Origin: Bog-473 sp963840435 | GTDB lineage: Bacteria; Actinomycetota; Acidimicrobiia; Acidimicrobiales; RAAP-2 | DNA length: 64,000 nucleotides | Assembly (NCBI GenBank): GCA_963840435.1 | Contig: CAWIYY010000012.1 | Location: 62,001-126,000 of the forward strand | Direction: 5' to 3' | Shown here: positions 52,066-61,016 of the stretch, piece after piece | How the letters are laid out: each line of letters begins with the position of its first letter | Numbering within the stretch: the first letter of the stretch is position 1 | The notes under the pieces: generated by a model | Database searches by the model: none | What the model saw: only the letters and a program-made list of their open reading frames with translations | Told to the model about the DNA's origin: nothing | Made by a program: the position numbers and the translations under genes

Positions 52066-53300
52066 CGGACGCCCACATCCTCGGCGGCGTGCGGACCCCG
52101 GTGGGTCGCTACGGCGGGTCCCTCTCGCACCTGCGGACCGACGATCTCCTGGGTCAGACGATGGTGGCGGCGTGCGAGCACGTCAGCGTTCCGCTCGAAC
52201 GGATCGAAGACATCACGGCCGGTTGTGTCAACGTGGCCCACGAAGGCATGGGGGACATCGCCCGCTGGGGTGCCCTGGCCGCAGGCTTTCCCGACTCCGT
52301 TCCCGCCGTCACCGTCAACCGCTTCTGCGCCTCGTCGCTGACCGGTGCCATCAACATCGCCCACGCCATCCGCAGCGGCGAGCTGGAGATCGGCTTGGCC
52401 GGCGGCGTCGAGTCCATGTCGCGCTCGGGCTGGGCCAACATGAAGGGTGACGCCCCGTTCAGCCCGCGCGGACCGGTCCTCTTGCTCGACACCATGTGGG
52501 CCGGGGCCGGTGGGCCCCCCAATCCGGTTCTGCTGGCCCGCAACGCCTACGTCGAAATGATCAAGACCGCGCAGAACGTGGCCGACCGCTACGGACTCAG
52601 TCGCGAGGAGATCGACGCCTTCGCGCTGCGCTCGCAGCAGCATGCCGCCGCTGCCCGTGACTCCGGAAGGCTCGCGCTCGAGATCCACCCGATCGAGATC
52701 CCCGGCACCAGGAAGGAGCCCGGCCGGACCTTCGAGCACGACGAAATGATCAGGAGCGACACCACCGCCGAGAAGCTGGCCGCCCTCCCGCCCCAGCCCA
52801 ATACCACGCAGATGACCGCGGGGAACTCGTCGCCGCTCAGTGACGGCGCCTCGGCCGTCGTCCTGGCCTCCACCGAGGGCGCCCAGTCCCTCGGCGTGAC
52901 ACCGCTCGCCCGGGTGGTCGCTTCGGCGACGTACGCCCTCGACCCCCAGTTCATGGGGATCGCGCCCGCCTTCGCCATCGCCAAGGCGCTCGAGCGAGCG
53001 CAGCTGGCACCGGGGGACGTCGACGTCTGGGAAGTGCACGAGGCCTTCGCCGCCCAGGCCCTGGGTGTCTTGCGCGAGCTCACCACGCAGCTCGCCGGTT
53101 TCGTGGTGCCCGACGATCGCCTCAACCCCAACGGCGGTGCGGTGGCCATCGGCCATCCGTTCGGTTCGTCGGGCACCCGCTACGTCCTCACCCTGGCCAC
53201 CGAGCTGCACGTGCGTCAGGTGCGCTACGGCGTGCTCGGCGTCTGCGTCGGCTCGGGCCAGGGGGTCGCGCTGGTGCTGGAGAATGCGAGCGCCGCCTGA
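52062..53300 (+). CDS. thiolase (acetyl-CoA acyltransferase family)
   Basis: 412 residues: VTDAHILGGVRTPVGRYGGS, nucleophile C89 in NRFCASSLTG, H365 in GGAVAIGHPFGSSG and C395 in GVCVGSGQG. It should split or form beta-ketoacyl-CoA. The GTG start at 52062 overlaps the OsmC stop. Its downstream neighbour is a leftward TetR gene. The substrate chain length is unknown. Confidence 0.92.
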   Translation: MTDAHILGGVRTPVGRYGGSLSHLRTDDLLGQTMVAACEHVSVPLERIEDITAGCVNVAHEGMGDIARWGALAAGFPDSVPAVTVNRFCASSLTGAINIAHAIRSGELEIGLAGGVESMSRSGWANMKGDAPFSPRGPVLLLDTMWAGAGGPPNPVLLARNAYVEMIKTAQNVADRYGLSREEIDAFALRSQQHAAAARDSGRLALEIHPIEIPGTRKEPGRTFEHDEMIRSDTTAEKLAALPPQPNTTQMTAGNSSPLSDGASAVVLASTEGAQSLGVTPLARVVASATYALDPQFMGIAPAFAIAKALERAQLAPGDVDVWEVHEAFAAQALGVLRELTTQLAGFVVPDDRLNPNGGAVAIGHPFGSSGTRYVLTLATELHVRQVRYGVLGVCVGSGQGVALVLENASAA

Positions 53301-53346
53301 CCCTGCGCCCTCCTGCCGGGGCGTGACGAAACCCCGGTGACCGAGA

Positions 53347-53964
53347 TCAGATCGGTGGGGAGAAGCGATCCTCTCCGGGCGCCAGCGCGGCGTCGAGCAC
53401 GGCCACAACGGCTTGGCGGACCGACGGGGCGAGACCGGGATCCTGGTGGTCCATGCGGCCGGCCACCCCGGCGCCGTCGTACAGCACGTGGAGCTGGCGG
53501 CCGACGGTCGCCGGATCGGAGGCACCGGCCTGCTCGGCCAGGTCGACGAACATGGTTCGTATCGAGGCCCGGAACCGGTCGGCCGCTTGCTCGACGAGCC
53601 CGCGCGCGGGAGCCTCGGTAGTGGCGGAGAGGAAAGCGCAACCGTTGAAGTCGGGCCGCTGGTACAGCTGGGCCTGGGTGTCGAAGACGGCCAGGATCTT
53701 CTCTCTCGGGTCGTCGACCTGCTCCATGGCCTCGGCGAGCCTGGTCGTCGTGCGGTCGTGGCGCGAGGCCAGATACGCGGCCACGAGCTCTTCCTTGCTA
53801 CCGAAGAGGTTGTAGAGCGAGGCCTTCGCCACCCCGGCCCGCTCGACGATGCGATCGATCCCCACCGTCTGCACTCCTTCGGCGTAGAACAGCTCGTTGG
53901 CCGCGTTGAGGAGCCGCTCCCGCGCCGACGGCCGCTGCTCAGTCGGGGCCGACGCGGTGCTCAC
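53347..53964 (-). CDS. TetR-family transcriptional regulator
   Basis: 205 residues: RERLLNAANELFYAEGVQTV, GIDRIVERAGVAKASLYNLF, GSKEELVAAYLASRHDRT, a standard TetR HTH followed by a ligand domain. GTG 53964 overlaps the DUF427 stop (GTGA), so DUF427 and TetR are translated together. It probably controls this operon and the neighbouring SDR, whose promoter carries the palindrome AGACCGGTCT. Confidence 0.88.
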   Translation of the reverse strand: MSTASAPTEQRPSARERLLNAANELFYAEGVQTVGIDRIVERAGVAKASLYNLFGSKEELVAAYLASRHDRTTTRLAEAMEQVDDPREKILAVFDTQAQLYQRPDFNGCAFLSATTEAPARGLVEQAADRFRASIRTMFVDLAEQAGASDPATVGRQLHVLYDGAGVAGRMDHQDPGLAPSVRQAVVAVLDAALAPGEDRFSPPI

Positions 53965-54392
53965 GGATGCGTCTGCCTCTCGGAAGGGTCTGCCTGCGGT
54001 GCAGTGGTTGCGCTGGGCGTGGCGGTGACACTCACCCGGTCGGCGTAGAAGGCCACGTGGTCCAAGATGGCGGCCACGGCAGGAAAGGGGTCGGCGTAGT
54101 ACCAGACGGCCCCGGGCAGCTCGCCCTCGTCCAGCTCGATGATGTCGAAGTACGAGGCCTCCCCCTTGTAGGGGCACCAGGTGTGCTGCTCGCTGGTGCG
54201 GAGGTGTCGCTGGTCCACGTCACCGATCGGGATGTAGTGCACGCCCGGGTAGGCCGCCTCTCGCAGTTCGAGGGCCTGGTCGGTCTCGGCGATCACCACC
54301 GATCCGCTCCGGACGGTGACATGGCCGGGCCAGCGTTCGACGGTGATGGGGTGGTCCGGTCCGGGTGTCAGGCGGGTGCGGGTGTCGGTCAT
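53961..54392 (-). CDS. DUF427 domain protein
   Basis: 143 residues of DUF427: HPITVERWPGHVTVRSGSVV, ALELREAAYPGVHYIP, QHTWCPYKGEASYFDI and AVWYYADPFPAVAAILDHVA. Function unknown. AAGGAGG before ATG 54392 lies within a tiny repeat-encoded frame whose TGA overlaps that ATG. It leads the TetR gene as an operon. Confidence 0.88.
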   Translation of the reverse strand: MTDTRTRLTPGPDHPITVERWPGHVTVRSGSVVIAETDQALELREAAYPGVHYIPIGDVDQRHLRTSEQHTWCPYKGEASYFDIIELDEGELPGAVWYYADPFPAVAAILDHVAFYADRVSVTATPSATTAPQADPSERQTHP

Positions 54393-54469
54393 CAGGAGAC
54401 CTCCTTCATTGACGATGGCATTGACGATGGCATTGACGATGGCATTGACGATGGCATTGACGATGGCAT
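54392..54469 (-). CDS. candidate repeat-encoded leader peptide coupled to DUF427
   Basis: On the minus strand the 12-bp repeats read in one frame as (MPSS)5 followed by MKEVS, 25 residues, with the TGA stop at 54394-54392 sharing its A with the DUF427 ATG (TGATG). A start at the sixth-copy ATG (54469) is possible, and every copy supplies another in-frame ATG. Whether it is translated is unproven, as there is no ribosome site before the first ATG. Confidence 0.4.
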   Translation of the reverse strand: MPSSMPSSMPSSMPSSMPSSMKEVS

Positions 54470-54478
54470 TGACGATGG
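54407..54478 (+). repeat. six perfect copies of a 12-bp tandem repeat
   Basis: The unit CATTGACGATGG is repeated exactly six times without spacers, followed by a degenerate remnant (CTTTGAAACG). The array lies between SDR stop and DUF427 ribosome site. Such perfect short arrays change copy number by slippage. Confidence 0.95.
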
Positions 54479-54570
54479 CTTTGAAACGCGCAGATGGACA
54501 AGGTGAAGAGCGAGGAAGACCGCCGGCGACCCAGGGGTCATCGAGCGCTGCTCGATGTCGAGCGCCGGAC

Positions 54571-55314
54571 TCATATCGCCGTGCGCCCGCCGTCGGCGGC
54601 CAGCGTGGCTCCGGTCAGGTAGCTCGCCTTGTCCGAAGCGAGGAAGGCGATGACCTCCGCGATCTCGTCGACTTCGGCCGCCCGGCCGAGCGGCGTGGTG
54701 GCTCCCAGCTGCCGAATGAACGGCGACTTCTCTGGCGTGCTCAACACTGGCCCGGCGGCGACCGCGTTCACCCGGACGCCGCGGGGGCTGAACTCGGCCG
54801 CCCAGGACCGGGTCATGGAGCTGAGCGCCGCCTTGGTGGCCCCATAGGCCGCGCCTCCGTCGAGACCGATCTGGCCGGCCATGCTGGCCAGGCTGATGAT
54901 GCTTCCCGAACCGCGCTGGGCCATGCCGGGGGCGATCCCGGCCACGAGGAAGTAGGCAGAGCGCACGTTGCCCGCGAAGAGCGCGTCGAAGGTCGCCTCG
55001 TCGAGTGCCGCCGTCGGGCCGAACCACGAGGCCCCGGCGTTGTTCACGAGCACGTCCACGATCCCGACCTCGTCGACCAGGCCCCGCACGGCCGCCGCCT
55101 GGTTGAGGTCCGCAGCCACGAATCGGGACCGTCCCCCGTCCGTCTCGATCGCCTTGACCACTTCGGCCCCCCGCTTGTGATCGCGACCGTGGACGAGGAC
55201 TTCCCAACCGTCGTGGGCGAGGTGCCGTGCCGCCGCCCGACCGATGCCCGACGTGGCCCCGGTCACCAGAGCCGTGCCGAGCCCTGGGGCAGATGTCGTG
55301 CTCGCTGCGCTCAT
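54571..55314 (-). CDS. SDR-family oxidoreductase
   Basis: 247 residues: ALVTGATSGIGRAAARHLAH, NNAGASWFGP, SLASMAGQ and YGATKAALSSM, standard short-chain dehydrogenase. AAGGAGG lies eight bases before ATG 55314. Its promoter holds the palindrome AGACCGGTCT, a TetR-like operator, implying control by the TetR at 53347. The repeat-encoded leader lies between its stop and DUF427. Confidence 0.92.
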   Translation of the reverse strand: MSAASTTSAPGLGTALVTGATSGIGRAAARHLAHDGWEVLVHGRDHKRGAEVVKAIETDGGRSRFVAADLNQAAAVRGLVDEVGIVDVLVNNAGASWFGPTAALDEATFDALFAGNVRSAYFLVAGIAPGMAQRGSGSIISLASMAGQIGLDGGAAYGATKAALSSMTRSWAAEFSPRGVRVNAVAAGPVLSTPEKSPFIRQLGATTPLGRAAEVDEIAEVIAFLASDKASYLTGATLAADGGRTAI

Positions 55315-55354
55315 GACGCCTCCTTGCCTCGATCGCCCGCCGCCTGCCCTCAAT

Positions 55355-55383
55355 AAGGTAGACCGGTCTGTTCAATAGGTCAA
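55355..55383 (-). promoter_or_regulatory. SDR promoter with embedded TetR-like operator
   Basis: Minus strand -35 TTGACC (55378-55383) and -10 TACCTT (55355-55360), spacer 17. The perfect palindrome AGACCGGTCT (55360-55369) overlaps the -10 edge and the spacer, where a TetR/AcrR dimer would block RNA polymerase. Confidence 0.65.
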
Positions 55384-55500
55384 GGGCAGTGACCTCGGCT
55401 CGTGCTGGCGCGAAGCGGTCCGGTCTTCGTCCTTCGTCCCGGTCGAGGGCCCCGCTACCCTCGCTGCCGATGCCCGATGGACCGTGAGGGCCTGGCTGTC

Positions 55501-56766
55501 ATGCCTGAGGCGGGACCGGTCGCGCCAGCACAGGCCGCGCCAGCTGGACCACGCGGCAGCTCGTTTCGTGCCCTGCGCTCAAAGCCCTTCCGCCTCTACT
55601 TCGGGGGCCAGGTGGTCTCGGCCAGCGGCAGCTTCCTGCAACAGACGGCCATCGGCTGGCTCGTCCTCGAGCTCACCGGCTCACCCCGTGATCTCGGGCT
55701 GGTCCTGGCGGCGGGCGGCATCCCCTCGCTGCTCTTCGGTCCCTGGGGCGGAGCGGTGGCCGATCGGGTGGATCTGCGCAAGCTTCTTGTCGTCACTCAG
55801 ACCCTGTATTGCCTCTTGGCCGCCCTGTTGTGGGCCTTGGCCGCGGCAGGTGAGGCCAGTGTGACGGCCCTCGTCGTCATCGGCGTGGCCGGGGGTGTCG
55901 TCCAGATTGCCGACTCTCCCGCCCGCCAGGCCCTCGTGAGCCGCCTGGTCCCGCCGGCCGACCTGGCCAGCGCGGTCAGTCTCAACGGGGTGGTGGTCAA
56001 CAGCGCCCGGGTGGTCGGCCCCGCGCTGGCCGGCGTGCTCATCGTGACGGTGGGCACGACGGTGTGCTTCGGGCTCAACGCGTTGTCCTACCTGGCGGTG
56101 ATCGCCGCGCTGTTGGTGATCCGGCCCCGCCCGGCGGGCGGACCGGCGCCGCCCGGACGCCAAGGTGTCAGAGAGGGGTTGCGGTACGCGGCCGGGCGTC
56201 AGCAGCTCTGGCTGCCACTCCTGATGATGTTGGTGGTGGGGTTGTTGGCCTTCAACTTCGCCGTGGTCCTGCCCGTGTTCGCCAAGGAGACGTTCCACGG
56301 CAGTGGTGGCACCTACGGGCTGCTCACCACCGTGCTCAGCGTAGGGGCCGTTATCGGCTCCCTGTCCGTCGGCCTGGTCCACCATCCGAGGCGCCCGTAT
56401 CTGCTGTTCGCCGCACTGGGTTTCGGGATCACCTCGGCCGCCACCGCAGCGGCACCCGACGTCGCCGTGGCCTGCGTCACGTTGTTCCTCATGGGCGGGG
56501 CGGCGTTCTGCTTCGTCACCCTGTGTTCGACCACCCTCCAGCTGCACAGCTCGAGTGCCTACCGGGGCCGGATCATGGCGCTCTGGGTCTTCGTCTATCT
56601 GGGGACCACACCGATCGGCAGCATCCTGACCGGATGGATCATCTCGGCGGGTGGCCCGCGCACGGCCCTCCTGGTCGGTTCGGGCGCCTGCCTGGCCGCC
56701 GCGGTATTGGCCGCCTTCGTCCACACGCCGCCCCATCCCGACGATGCACTCACGGACCTGGGCTAG
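55501..56766 (+). CDS. MFS transporter, enterobactin-exporter-like (DHA3)
   Basis: 421 residues. Motifs: FRLYFGGQVVSASGSFLQQT in TM1, GPWGGAVADRVDLRKLLVVT in the TM2-3 loop and twelve hydrophobic helices. This is the DHA3/EntS layout of exporters for siderophores or macrolides. The start could be ATG 55477 or 55501. No regulator is directly adjacent, but it is divergent from the SDR across the TetR-like operator region. Confidence 0.85.
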   Translation: MPEAGPVAPAQAAPAGPRGSSFRALRSKPFRLYFGGQVVSASGSFLQQTAIGWLVLELTGSPRDLGLVLAAGGIPSLLFGPWGGAVADRVDLRKLLVVTQTLYCLLAALLWALAAAGEASVTALVVIGVAGGVVQIADSPARQALVSRLVPPADLASAVSLNGVVVNSARVVGPALAGVLIVTVGTTVCFGLNALSYLAVIAALLVIRPRPAGGPAPPGRQGVREGLRYAAGRQQLWLPLLMMLVVGLLAFNFAVVLPVFAKETFHGSGGTYGLLTTVLSVGAVIGSLSVGLVHHPRRPYLLFAALGFGITSAATAAAPDVAVACVTLFLMGGAAFCFVTLCSTTLQLHSSSAYRGRIMALWVFVYLGTTPIGSILTGWIISAGGPRTALLVGSGACLAAAVLAAFVHTPPHPDDALTDLG

Positions 56767-56946
56767 CGAGGCCCCGAGGACGCGGGGCGCTTGGAGCTGG
56801 ATGCTTCGGAGACACGAACGTGGCCGGGTCTCGACCGGAGGTCCGCGAAGGGCGATCATCGAACCAGCAGCGGGAGTGTCCAACCGAGGTGGTGGACACA
56901 ACACCTGCGGTGGGTCAACGCTGAACGCGAGAGAGGAGCCACGAAG

Positions 56947-57852
56947 ATGACAAACGAGACGAAGACCGAGATGCAGCAGCCGTTGCCGCGGGTGGCGGTG
57001 ATCGGGACCGGCACGATGGGCACCGCGATGGCCGTCCGTCTCCTCGGTGCCGGGATGGAGGTGGACGTGTGGTCCCGGCATGCGGCATCGACGACACCGT
57101 CGGTGGTTGCGGGCGCGACCCCCCACGACGATGCCTCTGACGCCGTGCAGCGGGCCGACGTGATCATCACGATGCTGCCCAATGCCGATATCACGGCCGA
57201 TCTGATGATCGGTGAGGATGTGCTCGCTGCGATGCCCGCCGAGTCCACCTGGGTGCAAATGGCGACCATCGGGGCGGACGCGGTCGAGCGACTCGCGAGC
57301 GAAACACGGACCAGGCAACCCGGTGTCACGTTCGTGGACGCGCCGGTGTCGGGCAGCCGTGACCCGGCAGAGCACGGCCAATTGCTCATTTTGGCGTCGG
57401 GCCCGCCCGTAGCTGCGCAGAGGCTCGAGCCGGTCTTCAGGGTGCTGGGTCGAGCCACCCTCTGGCTCGGTCCCGCCGGTGCCGGGAGTCGGATGAAACT
57501 CGTGTTGAACACCTGGTTGGCCTTTCAGGTGGAAGGCGCCGCCGAGGTGGCCGCACTGGCAACGCGCCTCGGGGTGCCCGGTCCCGGGCTGCTGGATGCC
57601 CTACGCGGCAACCCTCTGGCCTCGCCGTATGCGCTGGGGAAGCTGGCGAAGATGTTCGAGCACGACGACCGTGCAGATTTCTCGCTCGACCTGGCCCTGA
57701 AGGATCTCGACCTGGCGACCTCAGAAGCGGGAGCGGGCGTTGTTCCGCTCGCCGCGTCGATCGCTGAGCGCTGGCGATCGCTCGTCCAGAACGGATTTGG
57801 CGGCCTCGACGTGAGCGCCGCCCGGCACGGTCTCGGGGCAGACGGGGCGTGA
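56947..57852 (+). CDS. NAD(P)-dependent beta-hydroxyacid dehydrogenase (3-hydroxyisobutyrate type)
   Basis: 301 residues: VAVIGTGTMGTAMAVRLLGA (coenzyme fold), FVDAPVSGSRDPAEHG (substrate loop), AGSRMKLVLNTWLAF (catalytic Lys) and FSLDLALKDLDLATSEAGA. Such enzymes oxidise beta-hydroxy acids to semialdehydes. GAGAGGAG lies upstream. ATG 56947 is set by this; the frame before it is open but unlike the family. Followed by DUF1275 after 84 bases. Confidence 0.9.
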   Translation: MTNETKTEMQQPLPRVAVIGTGTMGTAMAVRLLGAGMEVDVWSRHAASTTPSVVAGATPHDDASDAVQRADVIITMLPNADITADLMIGEDVLAAMPAESTWVQMATIGADAVERLASETRTRQPGVTFVDAPVSGSRDPAEHGQLLILASGPPVAAQRLEPVFRVLGRATLWLGPAGAGSRMKLVLNTWLAFQVEGAAEVAALATRLGVPGPGLLDALRGNPLASPYALGKLAKMFEHDDRADFSLDLALKDLDLATSEAGAGVVPLAASIAERWRSLVQNGFGGLDVSAARHGLGADGA

Positions 57853-57936
57853 TTGATCGGCGCGCCTTTGGACGAGGCCATCTGATCGGGACGGCCCTCA
57901 CATGAATGACGGAGCTCATGAAAGGAGCGTTCAGAC

Positions 57937-58674
57937 GTGAACACCTTCCTCACCGAAGTACGAGAGACCTTGGTTCCTGGCCGATCGGCGCCCTTTGGAC
58001 CTCTTCCACCGCTCTTGGTCGCGATGACCGTCGTCACAGGTCTCGTCGATGCTTTCAGCTATCTGGTCCTGGGTCATGTGTTCGTTGCCAACATGACGGG
58101 CAACGTCGTGTTTCTCGGTTTTGCCGTCGCCGGCGCGCACGGGTTCTCCATTCCCGCATCTCTCGTCGCGCTGGTGTCGTTTGCAGCCGGATCGGTTGTC
58201 GGCGGCAGGATCGTGGCCCGATACGGTCATCACCGTGGCCGTCACCTCTCGACGGCAATGGCCGTGCAATCGGTCTTCTTGGCCGCGGCGGTCGTTCTCG
58301 CGTTCTGGAGCTCCAACGCACCCCAGCACGCTTTCCGCTACTCGCTCATCGTTGTGCTGAGCCTGGCGACCGGAGTCCAGAATGCGAGTATTCGCAAGCT
58401 GGCGGTGCCTGATCTGACCACGACGGTGCTGACCATGACGGTTACGGGCATCGGCGCGGACAGTGCGCTCGGAGGGGGCAAGGGATCCAAGTCAGGCCGG
58501 CGCCTCATCGCTGTCGCAGCCATGTTCCTGGGAGCGCTCCTCGGGGGAGTGCTCGTTCTTCACGTGCGGATCATTGTCCCGCTGGTCATCGCGCTCGTCG
58601 TCATCGTTCTGGTCGCTCTCGCGAGCTACGAGGCCGGCAAGGCCGATCCACCCTGGACGCGGGTTGGGGATTAG
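57937..58674 (+). CDS. DUF1275 (YoaK-like) membrane protein
   Basis: 245 residues with about six hydrophobic segments: PPLLVAMTVVTGLVDAFSYL, HVFVANMTGNVVFLGFAVAG, LAVPDLTTTVLTMTVTGIGA. VDAFSYLVLGHVFVANMTGN is the DUF1275 signature. GTG 57937 follows AAAGGAG. Function unknown; sequences suggest a small permease. Its stop overlaps, tail to tail, that of the VOC gene. Confidence 0.88.
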   Translation: MNTFLTEVRETLVPGRSAPFGPLPPLLVAMTVVTGLVDAFSYLVLGHVFVANMTGNVVFLGFAVAGAHGFSIPASLVALVSFAAGSVVGGRIVARYGHHRGRHLSTAMAVQSVFLAAAVVLAFWSSNAPQHAFRYSLIVVLSLATGVQNASIRKLAVPDLTTTVLTMTVTGIGADSALGGGKGSKSGRRLIAVAAMFLGALLGGVLVLHVRIIVPLVIALVVIVLVALASYEAGKADPPWTRVGD

Positions 58675-59135
58675 ACGTCCAACGAATAGAACAAGCCGGC
58701 GATCGCTTGGTAGTACTCGCTCCCGATCGTCTTGAGGTCGTTGTAACAAACGAACACCAGAGGCATGTTGTCCGGGTCCCGGCCTCGGAGGAGTTCGGAC
58801 GCGCCATCGGCGATCTTCCGACGGGAACCGAAGAGGTCGTGGTTTCGGAGCACGGCTTCGACCCGGTCCAGCTCGCCGAGCGATCCGACGTTGAAGGTGA
58901 TCGACCTGAGACCCAGGGATTGCTGGCCATGGCGAGTCTGATGTCCCCGCATTTCACGCAGGATCAAAACGACCGCTTCGGGCGACTCTTCACCGAGCAC
59001 CGCGACCGCATCCTCGCGGGCAATCTCATGGAAAGGACCAAGTTCCTGGTAGAAGGCGACTGATCGATCGAGGTTGCCGACGGCGATCAGCGTCGAGCGA
59101 AGCGACCATGGGCGTGCGACCTGGTCAGCGGACAT
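58671..59135 (-). CDS. VOC-family protein
   Basis: 154 residues with a glyoxalase fold: LRSTLIAVGNLDRSVAFYQE, LGLRSITFNVGSLGELDR and DPDNMPLVFVCY. Metal ligands are partly lost (expected His replaced), so it may bind instead of catalyse. GGAGG stands before ATG 59135. It shares four bases with the DUF1275 gene end. Confidence 0.82.
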   Translation of the reverse strand: MSADQVARPWSLRSTLIAVGNLDRSVAFYQELGPFHEIAREDAVAVLGEESPEAVVLILREMRGHQTRHGQQSLGLRSITFNVGSLGELDRVEAVLRNHDLFGSRRKIADGASELLRGRDPDNMPLVFVCYNDLKTIGSEYYQAIAGLFYSLDV

Positions 59136-59350
59136 TGCTGTTCCTCCGTGGGTCCGAGAGTTGCTTCTCCAAAGAGAAAGCCTCCGCCGCTCAGGGTACC
59201 TCTATGACCCAACGGGTACCCGATGAGACGGCGGAACCCGGCGCGCAGACCCTCGTTCTCCGTTCCCTGTGGTGACTGGACGGAGCGGGCCGGCCCCGCG
59301 GAGTTGCACGAACGGCAGAACGCCCGCAGAGCCGGCGAGAAACGAGGTCG

Positions 59351-61009
59351 TCAGAACGGTCCCGAGAGTTCGCCCAGGGCCTCGGTCAGTCGGAGGTTCT
59401 CCGAGTAGTCGACCGGGCACGTGATCACCGACACCGTGTCGGCCGCCAGCGCCTCTTTGAGCATGGGCAGAAGGTCGCCAGCGGCAGCCACCCGGTAGCC
59501 CTTGGCCCCGAAACTCTCGGCGTAGGCAACGAATTCAGGGTTGGAGAAGGCGACTTCTGTGTGATGACCGATTTCGAGATCCATCTTCCAGCCGATCAGG
59601 CCGTAGGCGTCGTCCTCCCAGATCAAGACCACCATGGGGATGTGTTCCCGGAGAGCGGTTTCCAGCTCCTGGGAGTTCATGAGAAACGCCCCGTCCCCGA
59701 CGGCGGCCAGCACCTTACGGTCGGGGAACGCCAGCTTGGCGCCGATGGCGCCGGGGAGGGCGAAGGCCATCGTTGAAAGCCCGTTGGAGATCAGGCACGT
59801 GTTCGGCTCGAACGTGGGATAGAGGCGGGCCATCCACATCTTGACGGCCCCAGTGTCGGCCAGGACGATGTCGGAGCGGCCCAGGGCCGCTCGCGTGTCG
59901 GCGACGATTCGTTGAGGCTTGAGTGGAAAGGAGTCGTCAGCCGCGCCCTTTGCCAATTCATCGGCCAGCAACCGCTGGATCCTTTCTGCTCGGGCGCCCC
60001 GGTCGAAGCGGCGGGTGGTCGCCTCTGCCAGCGCGGTCAGCGTGTGTGCGATGTCTGCCTGAATTCCGACCTCGACGACATAGCGGGCGTCCACCTCCGC
60101 CGGGACCCGGCTCAGGTGGATGATCTGCTTGTCCCCGTGCGGGTTGATCCGGACGGGGTCGAACTCTTGAAGTTCGTATCCGACGCTGACGATCACGTCG
60201 GCTTCGTCGAATCCGAAGTTGACGTAGTCGTGGCTCATGAATCCGACCGCGCCGAGGGAATATGGATGATCGTCCGGGAACACGCCCTTGCCGTGAAACG
60301 TCGTGGCCACCGGGAGATTCAGCTGCTCGGAGAAATGGCGGAGCGCTTCGGCGGCGCCCGAGCGGGCGGCGCCGTGACCGGCCAGGATGATGGGTCGCTG
60401 GCTTGCGTCGAGCACAACGGCCGCCCGCGCAATCTGTGTGGGCGAGGGCTCGTCGGGACGGGGGGTACTGACGTGCAGCGGCGCGAGTGCATCGGGCACG
60501 AACGCGGCCTCGACGTCTTCCGGCACGCCGAGATACACCGACCCGGGCCGTTCGGTTTGGGCGAGCTTGAACGCTTTGCGGACCATCTCGGGGATGGAGC
60601 CCGGGGTGAGGATCAAGTCGGACCACTTCGTCACGGGAGAGAACATGGAGACCAGGTCGACGCTCTGATGCGATTCCTTGTAGATCCGGTTGAGTCCCAC
60701 CTGGGCCGAGAGAGCCAACACGGGGGTGCTGTTGGTATAGGCATCGGCCGTTCCCAGCAGCAGGTTGATGGCGCCGGGCCCGAGGGTGGCCGAGCAGACT
60801 CCGGCTCTGCCGGTGAGCCGCCCGTGAATCTCGGCCATGAAGGATGCCGCCTGTTCGTGGCGGACCAAGATGTAGCGGATGGGGGACCGGGAGAGCGCAT
60901 CGGTGAGGTGAATGTTCTCTTCACCGGGGATGCCGAACACGCAGGTCACCCCTTCGTGCTCGAGGCACTGCACGAGAAGTTCAGCGGCCCGCCGTCGTCC
61001 CTCGGTCAC
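59351..61009 (-). CDS. acetolactate synthase-like thiamine diphosphate enzyme
   Basis: 552 residues, three-domain ThDP enzyme: CVFGIPGEENIHLTDALSRS, VRHEQAASFMAEIHGRLTGR (catalytic Glu), GAINLLLGTADAYTNSTPVL, and the ThDP motif GDGAFLMNSQELETAL. Where most relatives read NN, this one reads IWEDDAYGLIGWK. GTG 61009 has no ribosome site, but a -10 box TACGCT seven bases upstream, suggesting a leaderless mRNA. It may be a catabolic acetolactate synthase, oxalyl-CoA or benzoylformate-type decarboxylase. Confidence 0.88.
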   Translation of the reverse strand: MTEGRRRAAELLVQCLEHEGVTCVFGIPGEENIHLTDALSRSPIRYILVRHEQAASFMAEIHGRLTGRAGVCSATLGPGAINLLLGTADAYTNSTPVLALSAQVGLNRIYKESHQSVDLVSMFSPVTKWSDLILTPGSIPEMVRKAFKLAQTERPGSVYLGVPEDVEAAFVPDALAPLHVSTPRPDEPSPTQIARAAVVLDASQRPIILAGHGAARSGAAEALRHFSEQLNLPVATTFHGKGVFPDDHPYSLGAVGFMSHDYVNFGFDEADVIVSVGYELQEFDPVRINPHGDKQIIHLSRVPAEVDARYVVEVGIQADIAHTLTALAEATTRRFDRGARAERIQRLLADELAKGAADDSFPLKPQRIVADTRAALGRSDIVLADTGAVKMWMARLYPTFEPNTCLISNGLSTMAFALPGAIGAKLAFPDRKVLAAVGDGAFLMNSQELETALREHIPMVVLIWEDDAYGLIGWKMDLEIGHHTEVAFSNPEFVAYAESFGAKGYRVAAAGDLLPMLKEALAADTVSVITCPVDYSENLRLTEALGELSGPF

Positions 61010-61016
61010 AGTGCCG

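Noticed and set aside
54316..55356. plus-strand frame with MALT/IDDG repeats
   Set aside because: The repeat is in it only because 12 bases are read in every frame; rest is SDR shadow.
59166..59180. hairpin TTCTC-CAAA-GAGAA as terminator
   Set aside because: Too short and without T-run.
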